Below, piece by piece: positions 1 through 4,758 of a stretch of DNA of 6,885 bases. The stretch lies in the NCBI GenBank assembly GCA_050485745.1, contig JBJHBY010000193.1, positions 1-6,885 on the forward strand, given 5' to 3'. Origin of the DNA: JBJHBY01 sp050485745 (lineage in GTDB: Bacteria > Pseudomonadota > Gammaproteobacteria > Pseudomonadales > CAMLJR01). Below the pieces are notes generated by a model. It saw only the letters and a program-made list of their open reading frames with translations, ran no database searches and was not told the DNA's origin. Each line of letters starts with the position of its first letter. The first letter of the stretch is position 1. The position numbers and the translations under genes are program-made.

Positions 1-11
1 ATCGCAGGGGA

Positions 12-36
12 TCGCCCGGCGCAGCGCGCCGGGCGA
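12..36. repeat. Perfect GC-rich inverted repeat (stem-loop)
   Basis: TCGCCCGGCG at 12-21 is the exact reverse complement of CGCCGGGCGA at 27-36. An extra C22-G26 pair gives an 11-bp stem with a three-base loop, AGC. No T-run follows the stem on either strand, so it is not a classical intrinsic terminator. A stem this stable downstream of the minus-strand acyltransferase could still end or protect its transcript. That role is inference. Confidence 0.6.
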
Positions 37-92
37 CACCGGGCTCAGGGGCCGGCCATCGCACCGCCGCCCCTCGCTCACCCGGGCACCTT

Positions 93-127
93 GCGTCTCG
101 CGTCTCGCGTCTCGCGTTTCGCGCCTT
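93..127. repeat. 7-bp tandem repeat, unit GCGTCTC
   Basis: Three perfect head-to-tail copies of GCGTCTC (93-99, 100-106, 107-113) are followed by two decayed copies, GCGTTTC (114-120) and GCGCCTT (121-127). The array lies outside any gene, 14 bases beyond the acyltransferase stop codon. Slipped-strand copy-number change is plausible but would not alter a reading frame here. Confidence 0.75.
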
Positions 128-140
128 CCGCCCCTCCCCC

Positions 141-863
141 TCAATCCCCCTGGCGCGGCCAGACCAGCGTCCGCAGCCAGTTGAAGAAGCCGTTGCCGCC
201 AAGCACCATGCGGTCGACTCCATCGAAGAAGGCTTCGAGCTTTTCCGGCTCGGCAAAATAATCCGCACGGGTGGTAAAGCTGCGTTGCGGGTCCAGCTCG
301 CGCACCACCCGGGCCGGGTTGCCGGCCACCACGACATTGGGCGGCACATCGCGACTGACCACGGCACAGGCGCCAACGACACTGTTGTCGCCGATGGTCA
401 CGCCCTTGAGCACGGTACAGCGGTCCCCCAGCCAGACGTTGTCGCCAATGCGCACCGGTCGCGGATCCGGATCGCGCTCAGTGCGGTTGTAGATGCCATG
501 CCAGTCCGAGTCGGTGATATACACACCATGGGCCATCATGACCGAGTCACCAATCACGATCTCATCACTCGCCGAAATACGCGTACCGGGGCTGATCAAT
601 ACATAGTCGCCTATCTCGATACGACCCTTGCCGGACTCCCGACCCCAGACGCCAATCTTCACCCTGCTGTCGGCCTCGCCGATGATCGTGGCGCAGCGGC
701 CGATGCGGATATTGGGTCCGGAGATGCTCACATACCAGGGTTTCATGATGGTATGGTGAGCGCCCAGGGCATCGCAGGCGGGCGCCAGAAAATGCCGCGC
801 ATACCAGCGACGAAACCCGAGATAACCGCGTTTGACCCGGTAGGGCCGTCTGTCTTCGCGCAT
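141..863 (-). CDS. Left-handed beta-helix (hexapeptide repeat) acyltransferase
   Basis: This 240-residue protein resembles the xenobiotic/maltose/galactoside O-acetyltransferase branch of the hexapeptide acyltransferases, which move an acetyl group from acetyl-CoA to a hydroxyl or amino group. Imperfect [LIV]-G-x4 hexapeptides run from about residue 51 to 188 (IRIG, IEIGDYVLI, IVIGDSVMM, VRIGDNVWLG, VTIGDNSVVG). His122 in the segment DSDWHG sits where the family's catalytic His is found. The core closes with the typical ending VVAGNPARVVREL (178-190). A basic N-terminus (1-25) and a 50-residue C-terminal tail rich in aromatic residues flank the core. There is no signal peptide, so it is probably cytoplasmic. 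Likely substrates are a sugar of a surface glycan or a small molecule, but nothing nearby identifies one. The ATG at 863 is the only good start, with a weak ribosome binding site. The gene stands alone on its strand, divergent from the methyltransferase. Confidence 0.85.
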   Translation of the reverse strand: MREDRRPYRVKRGYLGFRRWYARHFLAPACDALGAHHTIMKPWYVSISGPNIRIGRCATIIGEADSRVKIGVWGRESGKGRIEIGDYVLISPGTRISASDEIVIGDSVMMAHGVYITDSDWHGIYNRTERDPDPRPVRIGDNVWLGDRCTVLKGVTIGDNSVVGACAVVSRDVPPNVVVAGNPARVVRELDPQRSFTTRADYFAEPEKLEAFFDGVDRMVLGGNGFFNWLRTLVWPRQGD

Positions 864-935
864 GCCGGTGTCCGTGTCTCAGCAGCCAGAAATCAGGGCG
901 CGCCAGTGTGGCAGCGCCATCGGCGAAGCGCAAAC
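864..935. promoter_or_regulatory. Divergent intergenic region, presumed promoters both ways
   Basis: This 72-bp gap separates the start of the minus-strand acyltransferase from the plus-strand methyltransferase, so promoters for both are expected here or slightly inside the genes. On the minus strand a TTGCGC and a CACACT are spaced 17 bp apart. The latter matches only three of six consensus -10 positions, so I do not call a specific promoter. No strong operator-like palindrome is visible. Confidence 0.3.
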
Positions 936-1631
936 ATGTCACTTTCACGGGCCGTAGACAGCAACCAGGAGGACCTCCACCCGCGACTGCAGGCCGTCGT
1001 GGGCCGCCACCTCGAGCGCCCGTTCCTGCGCCCGATCGCCCGGCACAACCAGCGGGCTTTCGATACGGTTGCGAATCAGGTCGCCGCGTATCGCGGCCCG
1101 CTGCTGCTGGATTCCTTCTGCGGTGTCGGCGCCAGCACCCTGAACCTTGCCCGGCAATACCCGGACGCCCTGGTCATCGGCGTGGACAAGTCGGCACACC
1201 GGCTGGCACGCCACCAACCCGAACCCGGCGTCGACAACTATCGGCTGGTGCGCGCCGATGTGGACGACTTCTGGCGCCTGGCGCTTGCCGCCGGCTGGCA
1301 TCCCGACGCACACTACCTGCTCTATCCAAACCCGTGGCCCAAGAGCGGACAACTGCAGCGCCGGGTGCATGGCTCACCGCTGTTCCCGACCCTGCTCGAC
1401 CTGGGTGGCCGACTGGAACTGCGCAGCAACTGGCTGCTCTACCTGCGGGAGTTCAACGCCGCACTGGCGCAGGCCGGGCACCGGGCGCAACTCGAAACAC
1501 TGCCGCCGGGCCCCGCCATGACGCCGTTCGAGCACAAGTATCGCCTCGCCGGTCAGGCCCTGTGGCGCTTGCATTGCACACTGCACAGCCCGGAGGACAC
1601 CGGAGCCGGAATGACAGGGAGAACCGCATGA
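936..1631 (+). CDS. TrmB-like SAM-dependent methyltransferase
   Basis: This 231-residue protein is a Rossmann-fold methyltransferase related to tRNA (guanine-46-N7)-methyltransferase TrmB. The SAM-binding motif I is LLLDSFCGVGAST (56-68) and the acidic end of strand 2 is IGVDKS (81-86). YPNPWPK (130-136) corresponds to the TrmB signature [FY]-x-D-P-W-x-K. Arg142-Arg143 follow as in TrmB, and TPFEHKYRLAGQALWRL (196-212) matches the TrmB C-terminal T-x-F-E block. Two differences stand out: Asn132 replaces the signature Asp, and Asp84 replaces the usual Glu after the GV of strand 2. It may be a paralogue with a different target rather than true TrmB, so I give no symbol. The ATG at 936 was chosen because family-like sequence (SRAVDSNQEDLHP) begins there. 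The frame is open far upstream only because it lies antisense to the acyltransferase. A GTG at 906 is possible. The stop overlaps the cysE start as ATGA, implying translational coupling. Confidence 0.8.
   Translation: MSLSRAVDSNQEDLHPRLQAVVGRHLERPFLRPIARHNQRAFDTVANQVAAYRGPLLLDSFCGVGASTLNLARQYPDALVIGVDKSAHRLARHQPEPGVDNYRLVRADVDDFWRLALAAGWHPDAHYLLYPNPWPKSGQLQRRVHGSPLFPTLLDLGGRLELRSNWLLYLREFNAALAQAGHRAQLETLPPGPAMTPFEHKYRLAGQALWRLHCTLHSPEDTGAGMTGRTA
1616..1622 (+). promoter_or_regulatory. Ribosome binding site of cysE
   Basis: AGGGAGA lies inside the end of the methyltransferase gene, five bases before the cysE ATG at 1628. It fixes the cysE start even though that reading frame is open for hundreds of bases further upstream. 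Confidence 0.7.
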
Positions 1632-2440
1632 CCACCTTGGCGCGAACCAGCGGCAAAGATGACCCGCTCTGGGCCACCATCCGTGACGAAACCCGGGCCG
1701 AGGCCGAGCGCGAACCCATTCTCGCCAGCTTCCTGCACGCCACCATTCTCAACCACGACAGCCTGGAAGCGGCGCTATCGTTCCACCTGGCCCACAAACT
1801 GGACAGCCCGACCGCGTCGGCCCTGCTGGTGCGGGAGGTCATCGAGGAGGCACTGACCAGCGACCCGGGGATCATCGCAGCCACCCGCTGTGACATTCGC
1901 GCGGTGCGCGAACGCGACTCCGCCTGCGACGATTTCTCGGTGCCCTTCCTCTATTTCAAGGGCTTCCATGCCCTGCAGGCCCACCGCGTTGCCCACTGGC
2001 TGTGGCGACAGGGGCGGCAGTCCCTGGCCCTGTTCTTCCAGAACCGGATCTCCTGTGAATTCGGCGTCGATATTCACCCGGCGGCGCGCATCGGCCAGGG
2101 CATCATGCTCGACCACGCCACCGGCGTGGTGATCGGCGAGACCGCCGTGGTCGGCAACAATGTCTCGATCATGCAGTCGGTCACCCTGGGGGGCACCGGC
2201 AAGGAGCACGGCGACCGCCACCCCAAGGTCGGTGACGGCGTACTGCTCAGCGCCGGAGCGAAGGTACTGGGCAACATCCGCATCGGCGAGGGCGCCATGG
2301 TGGGCGCAGGCAGCGTCGTGCTCAGGGATGTGCCACCTCACACCACGGTTGCCGGTGTTCCCGCCGTCGTGGTCGGACGCCCCAGCTGCGACCAGCCGGC
2401 GCTGGAAATGAATCATCGCCTCGACGCCCCCTGCGGCTGA
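1628..2440 (+). CDS. cysE: Serine O-acetyltransferase CysE
   Basis: CysE acetylates L-serine with acetyl-CoA to O-acetylserine, the committed step of cysteine synthesis, and normally forms a hexamer that binds cysteine synthase CysK. The 270-residue length matches the family. Residues 1-140 are the helical SATase N-terminal domain (DPLWATIRDE..., then FHALQAHRVAHWLW). Residues 145-250 are the left-handed beta-helix. Catalytic residues are visible: Asp148 (VDIHP), His163 (LDHATGVVIGETAVV) and His198 (GDRHPK), each offset by five from Asp143, His158 and His193 of the E. coli enzyme. The helix ends with the usual DVPPHTTVAGVPA. The C-terminal tail (251-270) is short and does not end in the Ile that E. 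coli CysE inserts into CysK, so complex formation is uncertain. The start overlaps the upstream methyltransferase stop by four bases, with a good ribosome binding site. Confidence 0.95.
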   Translation: MTTLARTSGKDDPLWATIRDETRAEAEREPILASFLHATILNHDSLEAALSFHLAHKLDSPTASALLVREVIEEALTSDPGIIAATRCDIRAVRERDSACDDFSVPFLYFKGFHALQAHRVAHWLWRQGRQSLALFFQNRISCEFGVDIHPAARIGQGIMLDHATGVVIGETAVVGNNVSIMQSVTLGGTGKEHGDRHPKVGDGVLLSAGAKVLGNIRIGEGAMVGAGSVVLRDVPPHTTVAGVPAVVVGRPSCDQPALEMNHRLDAPCG

Positions 2441-2470
2441 GAACTCATCGAAACGGCAGACAATGACAAC

Positions 2471-2477
2471 AGGGAGG
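2471..2477 (+). promoter_or_regulatory. Strong ribosome binding site of the hydrolase gene
   Basis: AGGGAGG lies nine bases before the ATG at 2487. It selects this start over the in-frame ATG at 2463, which would bury the site inside the coding region and spoil the signal peptide. Confidence 0.75.
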
Positions 2478-2486
2478 ATCACGACC

Positions 2487-3311
2487 ATGCGCCAGTTATT
2501 GATCGCACTTTGCACCGGCATCGCCCTGCTCTCGACCGCCGCGGCGGACATCCAGAGCCGCGAGATCGAATACCGCGGTGACGGCATCAGTATGCGCGGC
2601 TATCTCGCCTGGAACGAGGCCGCTGAGGGACCGCGCCCCGGCGTCCTGGTCGTACACGAGTGGTGGGGGCACAACGACTACGCCCGGGAGCGGGCTCGCA
2701 TGCTCGCAGCCCAGGGTTACGTCGCCCTCGCCGTGGACATGTACGGGGATGGACGCAGCACCGAACACCCCGCGGAAGCCAACGCCTTCATGCAGGCCGC
2801 CACGGAGCGCTCGGAAGGAATGTCGGCCCGCTTCAATGCCGCGCTGCGCACCCTGCAGGCACAGGCGGAGACCGACGCCGGGCGCATCGCCGCGATCGGC
2901 TACTGCTTCGGGGGTGGCGTGGTACTGAACATGGCCCGGGCCGGAGCCCCCCTGGCCGGCGTGGCCAGCTTCCACGGCAGCCTGACACCGCTGGCGCATA
3001 CCGCCGAGGCCGAAACCCTGCGCAGCAGCATCATCGTCTTCAATGGCGCCGCGGACCCGATGGTGAGTGCCGAATCCATCGCCGAATTCAAGGCGGAGAT
3101 GGACGCGGCAGAGGCCGACTACGAGTTCATCGACTACCCGGGCGTACTGCACAGCTTTACCAACCCCGACGCCGACCGCTATGCGGAGCACGGCCTGCCG
3201 GTGGCGTATGACGCCGCGGCCGATGCGGATTCCTGGGAGCGCCTGCAACTGTTTCTGGCCCGGATATTCCGCCAGGCCAGTACTTCGTCAGGCAAGGGGC
3301 CAGGTCAATAA
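2487..3311 (+). CDS. Exported dienelactone hydrolase family protein
   Basis: This 274-residue alpha/beta hydrolase belongs to the dienelactone hydrolase (DLH) family. Residues 1-20 (MRQLLIALCTGIALLSTAAA, then D) form a Sec-type signal peptide with a likely cut after AAA, so the enzyme should be periplasmic. The family's Cys-Asp-His triad is present: Cys140 in GYCFGGG, Asp190 in GAADPMV and His222 in VLHSF. Glu58 in VVHEWWG is the conserved Glu that holds the Cys in DLH. The segment LAVDMYGDGRSTEHPAEA (81-98) is typical of the general DLH-family proteins rather than of chlorocatechol-pathway enzymes. No catabolic genes are nearby, so the substrate is unknown; an ester or lactone is the safe statement. 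It starts 46 bases after cysE on the same strand and may be co-transcribed, though it has its own strong ribosome binding site. Its last bases overlap the convergent cpdA stop. Confidence 0.88.
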   Translation: MRQLLIALCTGIALLSTAAADIQSREIEYRGDGISMRGYLAWNEAAEGPRPGVLVVHEWWGHNDYARERARMLAAQGYVALAVDMYGDGRSTEHPAEANAFMQAATERSEGMSARFNAALRTLQAQAETDAGRIAAIGYCFGGGVVLNMARAGAPLAGVASFHGSLTPLAHTAEAETLRSSIIVFNGAADPMVSAESIAEFKAEMDAAEADYEFIDYPGVLHSFTNPDADRYAEHGLPVAYDAAADADSWERLQLFLARIFRQASTSSGKGPGQ

Positions 3312-4108
3312 CCGGTGGCGTCGAGGTCCATGACGAAGTCGACACCACTGACCCGCCGCACGCCAGTCTCGACGTGGCCGTCGGAATGCAGCCGCAGCCA
3401 GCGGTAGCCGGGGGGACAGGTGTCCACGCGAAAGCTGTCACTGTTGGGGGCGAACTGGATACAGGTCGAAGGCGAGGTCAACACCCGCAGCCCCTGGCTG
3501 CGCTGCTCCGTGGACTGATGCACGTGCCCGGACAGCAAGATCCGCGCTTGCGGATGCCTCTGCAGGCACTGCAGCAGTTCCGCGGCGTTGGCCAGGCGCT
3601 GCTGATCCAGCCAGCGGCAACCCACCGCCAGCACCGGGTGGTGCAGGCACACCAGGGCAGGGGTTTCCGGGTGAGCCGCAAGCAGCCCATCGAGGCGCTC
3701 CAGCTCAGCCGCCGCCAGCGCACCACCCACCTCGCCGGGCACGCTGGAATCCAGCCCGATCACCAGCCAGCCACCGAGCAGGCGGTGCCCGCAATAGCGC
3801 CCGGAATCGGCCAGGGTAACGCGCATGCGCGTCGCCTCGTCGTGGTTGCCAGGCAGCCACATCTGCTGCGCTGCCAGGCCATCCACCGCGGCGCCGAAAC
3901 GTTGGTAGGCAGAGACCGCACCGTGATCGGAGAGGTCGCCGGTGGCGAGCAGCAGGTCGATGCGGGAATGATGCCGGCGCACCTCGGCCAGCACTGCGCC
4001 AAGGCTGTGATCCGTATCCATGCCCAGCAGCTGGCCGCCGGGCTCGGCGCCCAGATGGGCATCGGTGATCTGCACCACCTCAAGCGGCGGCGGCGGTGAC
4101 GCATGCAC
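3305..4108 (-). CDS. cpdA: 3',5'-cyclic AMP phosphodiesterase CpdA
   Basis: CpdA hydrolyses cAMP to AMP and so tunes CRP-type signalling in the cytoplasm. The 267-residue product carries all calcineurin-like metallophosphoesterase motifs: D-x-H (Asp16, His18 in QITDAHL), GD (Asp58 in ATGDLSD), GNHD (His89 in WLPGNHD), His156-His157 (CLHHPVLAVGCRWLDQ) and GHVH (195-197). It matches E. coli CpdA nearly end to end, including the CpdA-type segments SPSTCIQF (212-219) and the terminal TGY. I chose the GTG at 4108: AGGA (4117-4120) sits eight bases upstream, and the resulting N-terminus is close to the E. coli length. A TTG at 4189 is the alternative and would add 27 residues (294 total). That TTG has no good ribosome binding site and falls in the loop of a hairpin. 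The gene lies downstream of yqiB, as in E. coli, and its stop overlaps the convergent hydrolase gene. Confidence 0.92.
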   Translation of the reverse strand: MHASPPPPLEVVQITDAHLGAEPGGQLLGMDTDHSLGAVLAEVRRHHSRIDLLLATGDLSDHGAVSAYQRFGAAVDGLAAQQMWLPGNHDEATRMRVTLADSGRYCGHRLLGGWLVIGLDSSVPGEVGGALAAAELERLDGLLAAHPETPALVCLHHPVLAVGCRWLDQQRLANAAELLQCLQRHPQARILLSGHVHQSTEQRSQGLRVLTSPSTCIQFAPNSDSFRVDTCPPGYRWLRLHSDGHVETGVRRVSGVDFVMDLDATGY

Positions 4109-4145
4109 GTGCGCGATCCTGTCCTGATCCCGGGTTCGAACGCCT

Positions 4146-4151
4146 TTTATA
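4146..4151 (-). promoter_or_regulatory. Candidate -10 box for cpdA
   Basis: The minus strand reads TATAAA, five of six matches to TATAAT, in the GC-rich gap between yqiB and cpdA, 37 bases before the preferred GTG start. No good -35 is found at 16-18 bp spacing; the best has two matches. It may be a weak or activator-dependent internal promoter, or chance. Confidence 0.3.
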
Positions 4152-4180
4152 GCCTCTTGGTGCGCGGGCAGCCAGCCCGG

Positions 4181-4197
4181 GACCGGCAAATCCGGTC
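4181..4197 (-). repeat. Small hairpin at the yqiB stop codon
   Basis: GACCGG (4181-4186) and CCGGTC (4192-4197) form a perfect 6-bp stem with a five-base loop directly at the yqiB stop codon. There is no following T-run, so it is not a clear terminator. It could reduce read-through into cpdA or stabilise the 3' end of yqiB. The alternative TTG start of cpdA lies in the loop. Confidence 0.4.
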
Positions 4198-4654
4198 ACA
4201 ATTCACAGTCTTCGGCGGGCTCGCCACACTGATGGTCCTGCAGCTGCAGGCAGTAGTGCAGCCACTCCCCCAGAAAGGCATTCCACTGGCGCTTCTCGTC
4301 ACGCTGGAACATCGCCGCATTGGGGTAGTCATAGCGGGGGGCCGGGCGGCGATGGCGCGACCAGGCGATCACCTCGGCCAGGGCAGCATCGTGGTAAACC
4401 TGCACCCGCAACAGCGGGGCCACGCCCCAGTGCACCGGAAAGGTCACCTCCAGCGTACTGGTATAGGGGTTCTGCTCCACCGTCGACAGGGACAGGATTC
4501 CACCCCGAGGCAGGTTAAAACGGCGCCGCAGCGGTCGCGCCTCCAGCCCGGGCAGCAACTGCAGGACGTCGCGGTAGTTGGCCTCGCAGCGCGCCATGTG
4601 CCCGCCGAGATCGACGCGATAGCCGGCACGGCGTGGCGGAGGGTTCATCCGCAT
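4196..4654 (-). CDS. yqiB: DUF1249 family protein YqiB
   Basis: This 152-residue protein matches the DUF1249 family, named after E. coli YqiB, whose biochemical function I do not know. Diagnostic segments are RCEANYRDVLQLLP (22-35), VQVYHDAALAEVI (85-97), PRYDYPN (106-112), QRDEKRQWNAFLGEWLHYCL (117-136) and the conserved acidic/aromatic pairs between them. It has no signal peptide or membrane segment and is expected to be cytoplasmic. The start at 4654 (ATG after CGGGGG, four bases upstream) is preferred; ATG at 4648 or GTG at 4690 are possible and differ only in a non-conserved N-terminus. In E. coli yqiB sits between nudF and cpdA in an operon divergent from tolC. Here it is the first gene of the minus-strand pair and cpdA follows after a gap of about 87 bases. 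Confidence 0.88.
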   Translation of the reverse strand: MRMNPPPRRAGYRVDLGGHMARCEANYRDVLQLLPGLEARPLRRRFNLPRGGILSLSTVEQNPYTSTLEVTFPVHWGVAPLLRVQVYHDAALAEVIAWSRHRRPAPRYDYPNAAMFQRDEKRQWNAFLGEWLHYCLQLQDHQCGEPAEDCEL

Positions 4655-4670
4655 GGCGCCCCCGGAGAGC

Positions 4671-4682
4671 TGATCACGATCA
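4671..4682. promoter_or_regulatory. Inverted repeat in the tolC-yqiB promoter region
   Basis: TGATC-AC-GATCA is a perfect 5-bp inverted repeat with a two-base centre. It lies about 18 bp upstream of the proposed tolC -10 box, where a -35 or regulator contact would be, and just in front of the yqiB start. A regulator site acting on both genes is possible. I cannot match it to a named protein. Confidence 0.25.
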
Positions 4683-4697
4683 TTTTGCACTGCTTTT

Positions 4698-4706
4698 TGC
4701 TACACT
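4698..4706 (+). promoter_or_regulatory. Extended -10 promoter candidate for tolC
   Basis: TGCTACACT has the TGn extension plus TACACT, four of six matches to TATAAT. It lies 52 bases before the tolC ATG in the only AT-rich part of the gap, giving a predicted leader of about 46 bases. No good -35 is seen at 16-17 bp, which fits an extended -10 or an activator-dependent promoter. Confidence 0.4.
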
Positions 4707-4758
4707 CCTGCCCTTCCTGCGGACCCGCGCCGCATCGGGCACTGACTGGAACGGACGC

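Larger units (their letters stand above)
1..140. other. Non-coding 3' flank of the acyltransferase gene
   Basis: No convincing gene is visible here. The stretch has no recognisable protein in any frame and is very GC-rich. It holds a perfect inverted repeat near its left end, a 7-bp tandem repeat in the middle and C-rich runs just before the stop codon of the minus-strand acyltransferase. It therefore acts as the downstream region of that gene. A minus-strand GTG at 39-37 is open to the left edge, but nothing else supports it as a gene start. Confidence 0.6.

Noticed and set aside
128..150. Three G-runs on the minus strand at the acyltransferase stop, a possible G-quadruplex
   Set aside because: Only three runs of four or more G are present and the fourth is just GG, so a stable quadruplex is not supported.
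285..935. Upstream extension of the methyltransferase frame, which would make a 448-residue protein
   Set aside because: The extension lies opposite the acyltransferase gene and shows no domain; methyltransferase-like sequence begins only at about 936.
1775..2587. Minus-strand open frame of 270 codons opposite cysE
   Set aside because: CysE on the plus strand has all its catalytic residues; the opposite frame looks like random GC-rich translation.
2496..3248. Minus-strand open frame of 250 codons opposite the hydrolase
   Set aside because: Shadow of the well-supported hydrolase on the other strand, with no recognisable domain.
3374..4099. Plus-strand open frame of 241 codons opposite cpdA
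   Set aside because: Antisense to a protein matching CpdA over its full length; its translation is Gln/Arg/His-rich and domain-free.
4131..4141. GGGTTCGAACG, resembling the T-loop of a tRNA
   Set aside because: No acceptor, anticodon or D arm can be paired around it, so it is a chance match in the yqiB-cpdA gap.
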